DNA from: Yponomeuta sedellus
Taxonomy: Eukaryota > Arthropoda > Insecta > Lepidoptera > Yponomeutidae
Direction of reading: 5' to 3'
Length of the DNA: 64,000 bases
Assembly (NCBI GenBank): GCA_934045075.1
Contig: OW203743.1
Span: forward strand, 16,611,152-16,675,151
The notes under the pieces are model-generated. The model made no database searches, was not told where the DNA came from, and saw nothing but the letters and a program-made list of their open reading frames with translations. Positions within the stretch are counted from its first letter, which is position 1. Every line of letters begins with the position of its first letter. Shown here one piece after another: positions 1 through 10,428 of this stretch. The position numbers and the translations under genes were made by a program.

Positions 1-657
1 GGATCACAAAGTTAAAGTGGAGATGGGCGGGACACTTGGCTAGAAGGGAAGACGGCCGCGGCCGGCGGACCAGGGCAGTAAGGTTTGCTAAAGGTCATTC
101 GAATGGTGGCGTGGTGGCCGGGTCATCTATCTCCCTCCAAAATGGTTGAGACTGATGATGGCTGACCTCTGCGTTATGCTCGTGAACGAGTGCTGTTCGT
201 GTGTCTGGCCGCAGAACTTGTCATGTTTTCACGGCCTCTGTAAAAAAGGATATATATTTAATAATGCCTTAACATTTAAAGTTATTAATGGCAATCATGG
301 AATCTTATGCGTATAGGTGGTATCTAATGTATTAGATTTAAGACTTGAGAAAAGATGGTCAGAGTGGAGTTTTTTTTTTCCCGCTGCCTTTTTTTCCACT
401 ACATTACGGCCCGAAGGCGGCGGCTTTCACTTTCATGTTACATTGTACTTTGACATTCAGCAAACAGAATGTAAATTCTTTACGTTGAAATAAATTGAAT
501 TGAATTGAAATGGGACTGGTGGCCAAAGGAGGGAAGGAGGTTGCTAGGCAGACCAGCGACACGATGGTCAGACGACATCGTGAGGGTTGCGGGTCAGAAA
601 TGGATCAGATTAGCACAGCACCGTGAGTAATGGCGCAGTAAAAAGGAGGCCTATGCC
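1..657 (+). pseudogene. RTE-type LINE, C-terminal coding remnant, split by an insertion
   Basis: Reading from base 3, the frame encodes ITKLKWRWAGHLARREDGR. After an inserted repeat (about 85-510) the frame resumes with LLGRPATRWSDDIVRVAG and then EAYAQQWVDVG followed by TGA. The motifs WxWAGH, GRPxTRWxDD and EAYxQQW are typical of the C-terminal tail that follows reverse transcriptase in RTE-like LINEs. A TAA stop interrupts the frame between the last two motifs, so this is a dead copy. It is cut off by the left window edge, and the reverse transcriptase core, if present, lies outside. Confidence 0.75.
85..510 (+). mobile_element. Short retroposon with (TTGAA)n tail, nested in the RTE remnant
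   Basis: About 425 bp beginning GGTTTGCTAAAGGTC and ending in a TTGAATTGAATTGAA tail. A second copy at 28736-29137 begins at the same base and has the same tail, so the 5' end looks genuine and not randomly truncated. Relative to this copy, the second lacks about 33 bp after GAGACTGATG. I could not define a target duplication with certainty. It may be a SINE or a short 3' LINE derivative; the autonomous partner is not known. Confidence 0.6.
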
Positions 658-660
658 CAG

Positions 661-990
661 CAGTGGGTTGATGTGGGCTGATTATAGATCGTTTGTGTAG
701 GTTTATCGTAATTTTTATTATTCAGCCCTCCCCCTTTCTCTGTAGGTTTAATATCATGTATCTCCCTATGTTTATATAAGTTTATTATTGTATTTCATCT
801 TTTTTCCTGCACTACCCTTTGCCAGTCTCTTCAACACCAGAGGTTTGCTAGAAGAGAATGTTTCTTGCATTAAGCACACCCTTGTACATTTACTCATATA
901 ATTAGTGTAATGAGACCACAAAAACCTCTATCATCGTCATCATCATCAGATTGTGATGTGTTTGTGGATGGGATTGGTCGTGTGGTGAAG
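661..990. other. Intergenic, no gene seen
   Basis: AT-rich sequence downstream of the RTE remnant, with a short ATC/TCA-rich run near 921-947 that may be an old retroposon tail. No coding or RNA signal recognised. Confidence 0.5.
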
Positions 991-991
991 G

Positions 992-1014
992 TAGTTAGTT
1001 AGTTAGTTAGTTAG
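992..1014. repeat. (TAGT)n microsatellite
   Basis: Five to six copies of TAGT/AGTT abut the next short retroposon and probably grew from its tail. Confidence 0.8.
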
Positions 1015-1262
1015 ACCTGAGATTTCCGCACTTAGCCTCACAGTTGGGCCATTGTACGTAGCAAGCGCTGAGGTACGCTAACACCTCAAGACACTAGGGT
1101 TTCCTTACGATGTTTTCCTTCACCGTCAGCGAGTAGTATTGCTACTATAATTTCACAAATGTACATAACTTAGAAAACAAAGTCATTGGTACATGCCGGG
1201 TTCGAACCTACGACCTCTCGATCGAGAAGCCGGAGTTCTACACCGCTCCGCTACCACCGCTC
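1015..1262 (-). mobile_element. tRNA-headed SINE, family T2
   Basis: Reverse-strand element. Its tRNA-like head is at 1190-1255, with a Pol III B-box read on + as GGGTTCGAACC, and its body contains the family hallmark (on +) TTTCCTTACGATGTTTTCC then TTCACCGTCAGCGAG. Related copies lie at 3612-3900, 11152-11543 and 26455-26719. A small open frame here (CDS-like MVHAGFEPTTSR) is only SINE sequence. Confidence 0.65.
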
Positions 1263-1367
1263 TTTTTGTGTGGTGAAGGTATGTAAAAGAATGCTAGAAG
1301 ATGGTATAGTGCTCAGCTATAATATTGTAACATTTTGGTTTAATTTTACTGTTACTATGTTGCAATG

Positions 1368-1619
1368 CCAATAAATAAATAAATATTCATGGACATATTG
1401 CACTGATCTCGTTACCCCTATACTAAGTACAACTAATTGACTTGTGTTACAGGTGCTAACTTGACTATAGATTTAATACAATAAATATATAGATAACATC
1501 CAAGACCCGAGCCAAACTAGAAAAGTTCGTTTCCTAGTTTGACCCGGCCGGGGATCGAACCCGAGACTTTCGGCTTTTCAGTCCGCGTGCCAAACCGCTG
1601 CGCCACCGAGGCCGTCGAA
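1368..1619 (-). mobile_element. tRNA-headed SINE, family T3
   Basis: A minus-strand tRNA-like head at about 1545-1619 carries the A-box-like GGTGGCGCAGCGG and the B-box GGGTTCGATCCCC. The body, on +, includes AACATCCAAGACCCGAG. A second copy with the same head, body and AT-rich tail lies at 34907-35158. Confidence 0.65.
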
Positions 1620-1643
1620 TGTAAATAAACACTTCATAATGTA

Positions 1644-1897
1644 CAGTCTATTTATTCTTATTGTCCAATTTAGTAAACAAGATTCTATCCTTAAACTGTG
1701 ACTTTTTAGTCCAAAACTGATATTTCCATAAATGAAGTAACTTGGAACACTCTTTTAGATAACACGCTGCCAATTTTATAAACATAGTTCATGATAGTTC
1801 ATGAATTTGCGAGAAAATGTCTAGTTTAGGCATCTAATCTCAATTTTAAGGTTAGAATCTTGTTTACTAAATTGGACAAGTAAGAATAAAAAGACTG
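1644..1897. mobile_element. Tc1/mariner-type MITE with ~50-bp terminal inverted repeats
   Basis: Element of 254 bp starting CAGTCTATTTATTCTTA and ending in its inverted complement (TAAGAATAAAAAGACTG). It is flanked by TA on both sides (1642-1643 and 1898-1899). Long terminal inverted repeats, a CAGT start and a TA duplication are characteristic of non-autonomous Tc1/mariner elements. It has no coding capacity. A second copy in inverted orientation is at 50751-51007, where the interrupted host repeat confirms the boundaries. Confidence 0.8.
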
Positions 1898-2138
1898 TAG
1901 ATGGCAATGTTATGTTTATTTCTAGTATTTACATTGTGTTGAGTGCCTCCCTAAGGCTTTGTCTGCCTGCCCCTCTGTTTCCTTCTACCATTTGAAGAAA
2001 ACAGAGGCTCAGGCCCCAGTTTCTCCGTCGTCTGATTCTGCCTTTACAGGTAGTTAGTACAAGACTCAGCACCTTGATCATGTAACTTTTTACGTATGGA
2101 TATGTATGTGCAAAAACCAAATTTCTTCTAGTGTGCCG

Positions 2139-2187
2139 TCTTTAGGAGAGGGCTATGTCCAGCAGTGGACTAGTATAGCCTGACGAT
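2139..2187 (+). repeat. RTE-type LINE 3' tail fragment
   Basis: Contains GGCTATGTCCAGCAGTGGAC followed by TATAGCCTGA, the 3' end shared by the RTE-like remnants at 5288, 17625, 20700, 45302 and 47490. Too short to code for anything. Confidence 0.6.
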
Positions 2188-2805
2188 AGTGCCGTTTAAT
2201 TAAGTGTCTCATTATCACTATCATGTCTTACATATCCTCTGATATGTAGCCTCCACTATAGGCCTGTGCAGACGAGGGACTATCCCCCGGGTACTTTTTT
2301 GTCCATCGATATAGATCTCTTATAAATTGTATCGAATAACGCACACGAAGGACTAAAAAGTACACCGTACAAAAAGTCCCTGAAGTTACCGAGGACATCA
2401 AGACACCGGACTGGACAAAAGTTCGGCGTTTTCTCTTAAGACGCCTTTTTTTTCAACTTCATGTTAATTACAACACAATGTAATCTCAGAATATTTGCTT
2501 CCATAGCGTACGCTTCACTCAATTTCCGGGGAACAAATGACCGCACACCGTAGGCGTTGAGTCCGCGACAAGTACTCGGAGGACATTTTTATGTATGAGG
2601 CATATTAGGCCTTAAATCTATGCGGCGGTCCTAACACATTGAACGCCATGGTGGTCACCGGCGATCTCCATTATACTTTCCTTATGGGCCGACACCGAAC
2701 CGCGATTTCGACAAATTTTACAAATTGTATTTTATAAGCTTATATGATTCAAAATAGTCAAAAACCCCGATTATTTTTTTTTTTTTATTACTATTAAAAG
2801 AATTG
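2188..2805. other. Unassigned sequence
   Basis: No gene or clear repeat recognised. It contains a T-rich run (about 2774-2787) just before the adjacent palindromes, and a CATGGTGGTCACCGG motif near 2648 that echoes the second palindrome. Confidence 0.4.
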
Positions 2806-2903
2806 ACAAAATAGTTGCTGTCGATCACCCGTGAGTCACGGGTGATCGACAGCAACTATTTTGTGCGCCGTGGTGGTCACGGGCCGTGACCACCACGGCG
2901 CAC
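2806..2903. repeat. Two adjacent perfect palindromes (29-bp and 20-bp arms)
   Basis: Palindrome one has perfect 29-bp arms at 2806-2834 and 2836-2864 around a single central G at 2835. Palindrome two has perfect 20-bp arms at 2863-2882 and 2884-2903 around G2883. The two share bases 2863-2864, so they abut without spacer. The second is very GC-rich and built on GTGGTGGTCACGG. Each could extrude as a cruciform or form a strong RNA hairpin. Function unknown. Confidence 0.9.
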
Positions 2904-3039
2904 GCCGATAAAAATCTGCATTTCCTCCCCGCACAGCCGCGGAGGTCACGGTGCCGGCCACACAATAAATTGCGAAAATTGCTACAAAAATAGTGTAGCT
3001 ATTTTCTGATTTTAGACTATTTTCAGTCCACAATGAAAT

Positions 3040-3265
3040 AACTTTTTTAAAAACCTATTTAGAGGCTAAAAATTTCATCAAAATTTCATTACTGTACATC
3101 TATTTATACTCATGTTTCACGAATACATTTCTCTTTCTTTCTTTCTTCTTCTTTCTTCACCCATGCCGGAATTCGAATACCGGCATGGGTGGAATTTTTA
3201 GCCTTAAATAGGTTTTTAAAATTGTCCTTAGCTCGGGTTAGTGCATTAAAAATAAAAATAGTATA
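3040..3265. mobile_element. Family T1 fragments in fold-back arrangement
   Basis: A minus-strand T1 body (CCTATTTAGAGGCTAAAAATTTC near 3052) is followed by a plus-strand copy whose T-arm region forms CACCCATGCCGG / CCGGCATGGGTG around 3160-3190. The plus body (TTTTTAGCC...AAATAGG) then runs into the A-rich tail ATTAAAAATAAAAATAG. Two inverted pieces meet at the tRNA-like T-arm, as in other fold-back T1 copies here. A CTTT/CTTC-rich run lies between them. Confidence 0.55.
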
Positions 3266-3611
3266 AATAACTTTTTGTTCACAATGCCCGGAGAAGCCTT
3301 TTCTTTGCATATCTTGCTTCAATGTGCTTCATCATTGATATATTTTTTAAATTAATTTGTTGTTAAGTAGTCATTCCGACTTCGCACACAGATATATACG
3401 TTAAAAGTTAATCAAAGCGCAGGACGTAAAATAGCGGAGTTAGCACGTTCGTGCCGAATGGCCTTGCTCGGGCAGGTTTTACGGGCCGCTCCCGAATATT
3501 TCCAGGAAAGGACACCTTGTCTGATTAGATAGAGGCGGCAAAGTTGGCGAAATGTGGGACCGGGAGAAGTTACCTGGAAGGTGTCTGCGTTTGCGGTCGT
3601 ATTATGTGATT
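3266..3611. other. Unassigned sequence
   Basis: Moderately GC-rich stretch with no open frame or repeat that I recognise. Confidence 0.4.
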
Positions 3612-3900
3612 ATTTTTTTGTCCCACTGAGGGACCTTCTCTCAGAGAGAGAGGGTGGGCTTAGTTAGCACGGGTGCCCACAGCGGATTGCCAATTTCAAG
3701 CACTGAAGTATTTAAGAACCTCAGACACGCAGGTTTCCTCACAATGTTTTTCTTCACAGTTACCGAGTGGTATTGCTACTATAACTTCACAAATATACAT
3801 AACTTAGAATACAAATTGGTACATGTCCGCACTGGGAATCAAACCTGGGTCTCTTGCTTCAGAATCCAGTGTTCTATCCAGTGGGGGTTACCGCCGCTCT
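3612..3900 (-). mobile_element. tRNA-headed SINE, family T2 (second subfamily)
   Basis: On + it reads CCTTCTCTCAGAGAGAGAGG, then TTTCCTCACAATGTTTTTC, then a degenerate tRNA head near 3825-3895. The segment with CTCAGAGAGAGAG is shared with 25010-25190 but not with the 11152 copy, which suggests a subfamily with a different 3' end. It abuts a 5S-SINE. Confidence 0.55.
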
Positions 3901-3904
3901 CTCT

Positions 3905-4277
3905 ATCGATTTCAACCCTTGTATGTCCCCACTGCTGGGGCACAGTCTCTTCCTGTATAGCAGGAAGATAGGCCATACTGCACCATGGGGGCCAAGTCCG
4001 GGTTGGTGGAGCATTGTAAGACAGTGGCGGGCCTTACTGTCAAAAGTTATCAAGCCGCCCATAAGGCCTCCGACATGGCTTAACGACTGCCATTACATGA
4101 CAGCCGGCACCAACGGCTTAACGTGCCTTGCGAAGCATGGAAGCGCTCGGAACAATGACACTAGCGGTAGTCACGGGACGGTCACCCATCCTGTACAACA
4201 GGCGCGGTCAGCGCCTGTTGTTGCTTAACTCAAGTGATTGATTCCAACCACTCGATTTGACCAGGCCACGAGCGTTT
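3905..4277 (-). mobile_element. 5S-SINE, near full length
   Basis: Minus-strand copy running from the 3' tail (read on + as ATCAACCCTTGTATGTCCCC) to the 5' end GCTCGTGGCC. The 5S-like control region is present at about 4160-4250 but partly duplicated: AACAGGCGCGGTCAGCGCCTGTTGTT forms a new small inverted repeat in place of the normal sequence. Overlapping open frames here are SINE shadows. Confidence 0.8.
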
Positions 4278-4939
4278 CCATAAATTTCGTTAATTTCCTC
4301 CTCCTGTATCTCTAACCAACGCAGCAATAACCATGTTTCCTATCTCTTTTTCACGATCAGACGTGTCGATAGTCGATTTATTGGCGCATCGGCACACATT
4401 TTCCAGCGAAATTAAATATTTTCCTCCGCCATACCGCTTCGGTCCGACCCGTGCCTTCCAGCTATGCGTCACAAATATTCCACCGGATAGGAACTGCGGG
4501 GCAGAACTGCTTTGTGCTCACTTCTACTTGACACAAATATGTTAAATCCTACGATAATTCGTCGTAATTCTACCACTTGAAAATCATCGGACGGATAGAG
4601 ATAAAGTATTCCTTATAAATACAAACATACAAACACACACACATTCGCACATATGAGCATAGTAAGCCAATTGTGCGCATGGGGTTCGACCCCTCAATCT
4701 TTTATTTTTTTTATTTTATTTATACCAAAAAAAACTTAACGCTAACATTACAGGGAGCCCCTATTGCGGTAGCAAGTTCCAAAAATATACTTAGATTATG
4801 TGCAATTAACATATATAGATAACAAAATGGTAGAAAAATATCTATTTACTGTAACACAACACAAAATCTTGAACGGATTAAATGTTCTTAACAGTAGGCA
4901 GCAGGGGAACTATGTATATTCCTTACACGGGATTATGAT
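4278..4939. other. Unassigned sequence
   Basis: Contains a short (CA)n stretch near 4630-4645 and an AT-rich segment (about 4700-4740) resembling a LINE 3' end in reverse. No gene recognised. Confidence 0.4.
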
Positions 4940-5040
4940 TTTATTCTTTTTAATGCACTAACCCGTGCGGATAGCCAGAGGCCGCGGGTTCGAGTCCCGG
5001 CATGGGTGGAATTTTCAGCCTCTAAATAGGTTTTTAAAAC
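4940..5040 (+). mobile_element. Family T1 composite fragment
   Basis: A minus-strand T1 tail (TTTTTAATGCACTAACCCGTG) joins directly to a plus-strand piece starting inside the anticodon arm (GCGGATAGCCAGAGG). This is followed by the B-box GGTTCGAGTCC and body. The join occurs at the shared bases CGTG/GTGC, a fold-back type junction. Confidence 0.6.
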
Positions 5041-5287
5041 GGGATTCTGACTTAATACTGAATACTTTATTGCAGCCGTAAGTTTGGCAGGATCTTAAAT
5101 AACAGATATTATGTATCGTTATGGAACCTGTCGGGCACAGCAAAAGCCTTTGTGAAAAACGTGGCTTGGCTTTGCCCATACCTGGGAACCTTTTTCTCAA
5201 TGAACCGTTTTCAGCAGCAATTCACGAAGCACTTCATAGATAGCGCTTATAGGCGTGCTCATGCAAGAACAGGGACACGTCTGATAA

Positions 5288-5385
5288 ATTTTCCTCTTTT
5301 TCTTCTTCTTCTTGAGGCTATATTATGTAGTCCACTGCTGGACATAGCCCTCCCCTAAAGAGCGCCATAGCGCCCAAATTTTCCT
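5288..5385 (-). repeat. RTE-type LINE 3' tail, (TTC)n end
   Basis: On +, TTCTTCTTCTTCTTGAGGCTATATTATG followed by GTCCACTGCTGGACATAGCCC and GAGCGCCATAGCGCCC. This is the reverse of the (GAAGAA)n-tailed 3' end seen at 17625-17770. Confidence 0.65.
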
Positions 5386-5936
5386 CAGCGCAGATTAATT
5401 TTGACAGCCGTATTCCGGTTCTTCTATTGCCACGCCTGCACGCGCCGCGCCATCTATGAATTGTTTTGAGAATACGTGCTGAACGGGTCATTAAAATCAA
5501 TTGGTCATTCTATAAACCAATTTTTGAAACCAAAATTCCAAATCCACACTTTTTTTTTTCAAAATGAACGGACCATAAAATAATACAATCGAGTGGACGC
5601 TGAGTGCAATACACTCAGCTCCAGTCAGCCAGTGACACTGAATCACGTTGGCTCCTGTGGATATTTAGATTTAGAAAATAATATGTTTTAAGTTTGTTTA
5701 TTTATTTTGTAGTCAAGTAGCAGGTTGATACAAGCAGTCTATAAATATTACCTTCTAAATCGGTTCAAGTTTTCTGCCCGTATCTTCAGGTGTATTCTCA
5801 ATGGCACTTCAGTAAACTCAACCACTAAAATCTGAGGCCAAACGCGGTGGTAGCGGCACACAATAAACAAACTGTCAGTGTAACCTACTTAGGTACTGAA
5901 TAGTAGTGGACTAATGCAAATAATACCATCATCGTC
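5386..5936. other. Unassigned sequence
   Basis: No gene or repeat family recognised. Confidence 0.35.
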
Positions 5937-6015
5937 ATCGTTATCAACCCTTGTATGCCCCCACTGCTGGGCCACGGGTCTCTTCATGCATCGCTGGAAG
6001 GTTAAGCCATAGCAT
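5937..6015 (-). mobile_element. 5S-SINE 3' fragment
   Basis: Only the 3' 80 bp of the element in reverse (ATCAACCCTTGTATGCCCCC, CTTCATGCATCG). 5'-truncated. Confidence 0.7.
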
Positions 6016-6845
6016 AATAGCAAATAATCAGCAAATGTATTTATATTTTGTCACTATCGCAGGAAGAGTGAGTGACACCCGTCACTCACTTGCTCCGTAG
6101 TCACAAACAAACGCACCAAGTGGCACTAGCCCGGCTCTGCGATGTCAGCAATAAAAGGAATACCGTACACCTGAGCGGGGATACGTAAACTATCTACAAT
6201 ACTTACGGACCGTGCTGCCTCGGCTTGCATTTACTGAGAGCTGTGCGCGCTAGAAGTGGCTAAAATTAGCATTTGCAAATACTTTAAATAAGCGGATTTT
6301 CAGCAAATAAAGCGGATTTTTTTATTATTATATAATAGTATACAACACCAATTTGTTCTTTTTCCGTTTTAAGGTCTTATATTTTTATTCATACCAGGAT
6401 ATGGTACTGTATAAATAAGAAGGAATATGCACTGATAACCAGGTCAAAATTTGCGCGCATCTTGCCACACGGAAACCGTCTTGTTGAAAGTTGAATGAAC
6501 ATGACATTGATCCAACTTCGAAAAAAGCAAAACGGCGTTAGTAAAACGCAGAAACCGGATCCATTATCAGAAAAGCGGAAATCGGAAAGCGGTACATCTG
6601 GCAACACTGCTTCTGCCCCTCTGTCACGATTACGTTTCTATCCTATATGTAGGGTTTAAATCACTATTAACGTTTCTGAAGTTTCCAAATATGTATGGAT
6701 TCACTTCTTTTCAGCTTTGACAGCTGAATAGGCTGAAAGCCATTCAGCTGTTAAACTGAAAGGAAGTTAAAAACCGGGCAAATGCACGTCGGAGTCGCCT
6801 ACCGGAGGTTCCAAGGGTCCAAATTTGTAACTATTTCGATCGATA
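6016..6845. other. Unassigned sequence with an imperfect inverted repeat
   Basis: No gene seen. Around 6708-6773 an imperfect inverted repeat surrounds the perfect arms ACAGCTGAAT (6720-6729) and ATTCAGCTGT (6742-6751). Confidence 0.4.
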
Positions 6846-6973
6846 TCGATATCAACTCTTGTATGTCTCCACTGCTGGGGCACGGAGGAAGGTTAGGCTA
6901 TAGGTACTCCACCACGGAGGCCAAGTCCGGGTTTGTAAGGTAGTGGCAGGCCTTACTGTGAGAAGTTATTAAG
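6846..6973 (-). mobile_element. 5S-SINE 3' half (left arm of head-to-head pair)
   Basis: Tail-first reverse copy (ATCAACTCTTGTATGTCTCC) ending at AGAAGTTATTAAG, where a full plus-strand copy starts immediately. Confidence 0.7.
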
Positions 6974-7322
6974 AAGCGCTTGTGGCCTAGTCGAACTGAG
7001 TGATTGGAATCAATCACTTGAGTTAATCAACAATAGGCGCGGTCAGGTGTAGGATGCGTGACCATATAGTGACTACCGCTAGTGGCATTTTTCCGAGCGC
7101 CTCCGTGCTTCTCAAGGCACGTTAAGCCGTTGGTGCCGGCTGTCGTAATGGCAGTCGTTAAGCCATGTCAGAGGCCTTATGGGCGGCTTGATAACTTCTG
7201 ACAGTAAGGCCCGCCACTGTCTTACATTCCTCCACCAACCCGGACTTGACCCCCGTGGAGGAGTATGGTCTAACCTTCCTGCGATGCAGGAAGAGACCCG
7301 TGCCCCGGCAGTGGGGATATAG
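6974..7322 (+). mobile_element. 5S-SINE, full length
   Basis: Runs from AAGCGCTTGTGGCCTAGTCG through the 5S-like control region (GAGTTAATCAAC near 7020; GGATGCGTGACC near 7053) to the tail GTGCCCCGGCAGTGGGGATA. It is head-to-head with the preceding partial copy, so two tails point outward. Confidence 0.85.
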
Positions 7323-7627
7323 CTTATAACGATTGCTATTATAAAGGACTTTATTCTCTAAGTTACGTATATTTGAAAAAAATATACATAGGTAACTCGC
7401 CCCCCTGTCGCTTCAAATTGACTACGATGCAGGCCAAATGAAGCGTGAATAAATTTGATGAATATCCATTGTCGAGGGAGATATTTTTGTTCCATTACAG
7501 ACATAAGAGTCGCCTAAGCATCGCTGTATAATTTATTTGCGTACATTGACTCGTGTTGGTGTTTTCTTTCGCTCAGAAGCTCTTCTTACGAAGTATAGTA
7601 GGTGCGGCGTAGCAGGGTAAGCATTTA
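7323..7627. other. Unassigned sequence
   Basis: AT-rich, with no gene recognised. Confidence 0.35.
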
Positions 7628-7765
7628 CTTGAAATAAAATGAAAAGGTTTTATTGAAAGAAGCGCAGAAACTGCGGCTTATTGAACGTTACAAGTCACAC
7701 TAGGTGGCCATTTCAAAACCTAGATCATATTGGAGAAAAAATGGACAAAAAAACTCCAAACTTAG
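7628..7765 (-). repeat. LINE 3'-end fragment
   Basis: On +, AAATGAAAAGGTTTTATTGAAAG, GCGGCTTATTGAACGTTAC and GGAGAAAAAATGGAC. A closely similar segment lies at 53680-53815 and is itself the inverse of 52690-52870. It looks like the 3' UTR of a LINE in reverse; the coding part is absent. Confidence 0.5.
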
Positions 7766-7937
7766 TCATATGTATAAGCAGCTAACAGTGCAGAATCGTT
7801 TCATCATTTAGAAATATGTCAACGATTGAATAAAACAGAAACTATGCACGCCTAGCCTTGTTTAGGGACTGCCGGTAAACGAAAAACATTTTTGTAATAC
7901 ACTTCACTACTTTAATCTGTATCGTGTTTTTGGAAGT

Positions 7938-8054
7938 TAGCAGTAGTAGCTCAGTGGGTAGAACTTGACTTGCAAGCGGGGGATCCAGCTTCAATCCCCA
8001 GTGCGGGCATATGCGGTAATGACTTTGTTTAATTTCAAAGTTAAGTACATTTAA
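7938..8054 (+). mobile_element. Family T2 SINE, tRNA-like head
   Basis: A-box TAGCTCAGTGGG and a degenerate B-box (GCTTCAATCCCC), followed by the body ATGACTTTGTTTAATTTCAAAG. The copy is interrupted at about 8055 by another repeat and resumes at about 8335. Confidence 0.65.
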
Positions 8055-8334
8055 GTACTTATGTTATGTCTATGTTACGTTCCCAACCTCCAGGCTGTAG
8101 CTGAAAATCAGCGATCTGCTCTACTGAGTAGATAACTACGCTGAGATACCGCCATTTTGTACTGCTGCAACACACATAACTATGCTTTTAACTAGTTGTA
8201 TACTTTGTTTTTATCAGCATGCCGATTCTATTGTTTTTTAACTGTGTTTCTATGTTTAATTTGTTGTAAAATTTTATGTGTGTTTCAAAGTACAAATAAA
8301 CATTTTATCTATCTATCTATCTATCTACTTCTAG
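8055..8334 (+). mobile_element. LINE 3' end with (ATCT)n tail inserted in T2
   Basis: AT-rich 3'-UTR-like sequence ends with the (ATCT)n tail at about 8309-8330 and splits the flanking T2 SINE. Exact 5' boundary uncertain. Confidence 0.45.
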
Positions 8335-8600
8335 TCCCAATATTACTCGCTTACTGTGAAGGAAAACCTCGTGAGGAAACCCGCGGATTGATTGGCTCTG
8401 CACGTATTGACTAGTCTTTCCTGTCGGCTCGGCCTACTAAGCTGTCACGATGGTATAGTTGCTGCGCAAGCCTACACCATCTGAAACTATGTCCCAGACA
8501 CTACAGCATCCGAGTGGTCCCTTAACCCATCTAGTGTCGGTGAAGATGCCACTGGATGCTGTATAAATCATCTCATTACGTAGATGCAGAAGCAAATGTA
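8335..8600 (+). mobile_element. Family T2 SINE, body and 3' end
   Basis: ACTGTGAAGGAAAACCTCG, AGACACTACAGCATCCGAGTGG and CACTGGATGCTGTATAAATC match the 11152-11543 copy. This is the second half of the T2 copy that starts at 7938. Confidence 0.65.
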
Positions 8601-9805
8601 ATTGGAAATATATAATTTACTTGCTTACTTACTAATCTCATAAAGCAACTCTTTCTGATGTTATCTAACGATTTATTTACGCCTGCCGAAGTATACTTCA
8701 CAATTGTAAGGTATTATAGGGAGATTGTGTCACAGATCCTCACGGATGATTTTAAATCTTGCCTTCTCACTCGCTCTAATCAATATGAAACTAGTTTATT
8801 TATTAAATTTTTTTTTTAATTTATTTATAGTTGATCTGCCTTGTTCCTACCTGACCAACTGAAATCGTTGTTCCGTGTGGCATAAAAATAGTTGATCAGA
8901 TTTTAGTTGGTCAAAATAGTTGATCACAACGGAACAAGGGATCTTTGATACCACAGACTATAAAATACTGCATTTATGAAATGGTCAAAGAAATCGTGCT
9001 TTTATTTTCGCCGTTTTTTGTAAAAGTATACAGGGCATCCTACGGCTATGCCACATGGAGAGAAAGTAACTTTAATATTGTAGATGGAACATTTTACTGA
9101 AAGAAGTTATTATTTTAATTTCAAAAACAATTTAAACTGCATTCATAGATTTTTAAATAATTACACGGTTGAACCGGGACGCGAACCCGCTACACGAGAA
9201 ACAAAATTACCCAGTAGCTTTATCACACCGATGGGAAGGCTTCATCATAAGAATTATTTTTTGCATTAAAATAATATTAACGGGGACAGTTGACAACATT
9301 TCATATTTTACAAGGCGCAAATCAAAAAATACCGTTTCTTAATTTTGCTATCTTGATTACGAAAAAAATATTTAGAATTTTTATTATTGCTTAATTTTAG
9401 AGAAAATAAATAAAAACCAAAAGTTGTGTGATGACGTCACACATACGGTGGAATGAGGATTTACCGTTGCCTAATATTAAAAATGATATGACAGATGTCA
9501 TTTTCAATTTCATTCAAATGTCATGTCGGAGAAATTACTTTTCCTTTCCTCAATTCCAATGGTTTTTAAAAAGGCGGCAAGGGTGTTAGTATTATTAGTT
9601 AGTGTTAAAACTACGTTAATTTAGGTTATAACATGCTTAGAAAAGAATAAATGTGAAGTTTCTTTGTTAGTAATATAACTTATTTCTTTGTTAGTAATCT
9701 AACTTCTTCCTGTGTTAGTAATATAATCTATTAAGGCGCTTAGGAGCGCAGAACTTGTTTTACAATACGATTTTTTTTTTAATTTTACTTGAGGTATCTT
9801 ATTAT
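8601..9805. other. Unassigned, AT-rich
   Basis: No gene seen. Features: a GTTGATCA/GTTGGTCA-rich patch at about 8830-8940 with partly inverted halves (CCTTGTTCC near 8841, GGAACAAGG near 8931); a reverse tRNA-like B-box (CGCGAACCC) near 9180; and three imperfect ~27-bp units TTTGTTAGTAATATAACT at about 9660-9730. Confidence 0.4.
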
Positions 9806-9969
9806 CTGTGATAACTGTTTTTTTAGAAACTAGAATGAAATATCCTAGAATGAAATATCCTAGAACTAATCATTTCCGATAAAAACGCCCGTTTTTGTCG
9901 AAATCGATTAAACTCCTAGATTGTTGATCCTAGGTTCTAGACTGTAGGTTCTAAAAATAGTTATCACAG
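9806..9969. mobile_element. MITE-like element, 4-bp TTAT duplication
   Basis: The ends CTGTGATAACTGTTTTTTTAG and the inverted CTAAAAATAGTTATCACAG enclose 164 bp. The flanks 9802-9805 and 9970-9973 are both TTAT. No coding capacity. Superfamily undetermined; the short AT-rich duplication could be chance. Confidence 0.5.
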
Positions 9970-10116
9970 TTATTAAGATTTTTCATGTACACTTTTAGAA
10001 AACGTATAATAAAACAAATTATGATTTTTATTTCATTGGTGGCGCTAGCCCATAATCGCCTTAATTGTGAAACTAACAGCTTTGACGTTTATTTAGTAAA
10101 TACTTTGTTTTTATAC

Positions 10117-10428
10117 TTTTTTTAATGCACTAAATGCCGTGCTAAGGATAATTTTAGAAACCTATTTAGAGGCTAAAAATTCCACCCATGCCGGGATTCG
10201 AACCCGCAACCTCTGGCTATCCGTGCCAGCGCTCTACCAATTGAGCCAATGGGCGACTCACCGGCATCAGTGAAATTTCTAACCTCTACACTATTCTCTG
10301 TATTACGTACAGGCAGCGACATCTGGCTTAAGCAAATTGGATCACTTACAGCCCCGACTACCTACATTGCAGTTAGGTTTTTACATCGGAATGATATCAC
10401 TGTACCCACATGATTATACTTTTTTATT
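10117..10428 (-). mobile_element. Family T1 tRNA-derived retroposon, unit 1 of a tandem pair
   Basis: Full unit in reverse: A-rich tail, body (CTATTTAGAGGCTAAAAATTCC), a complete tRNA-like cloverleaf (about 10185-10258), then the upstream segment ending in CCCACATGATTATA. The next unit follows head-to-tail with no spacer. Confidence 0.75.

Noticed and set aside
7938..8010. tRNA gene with A-box TAGCTCAGTGGG
   Set aside because: B-box and stems are degenerate and the T2 SINE body follows.
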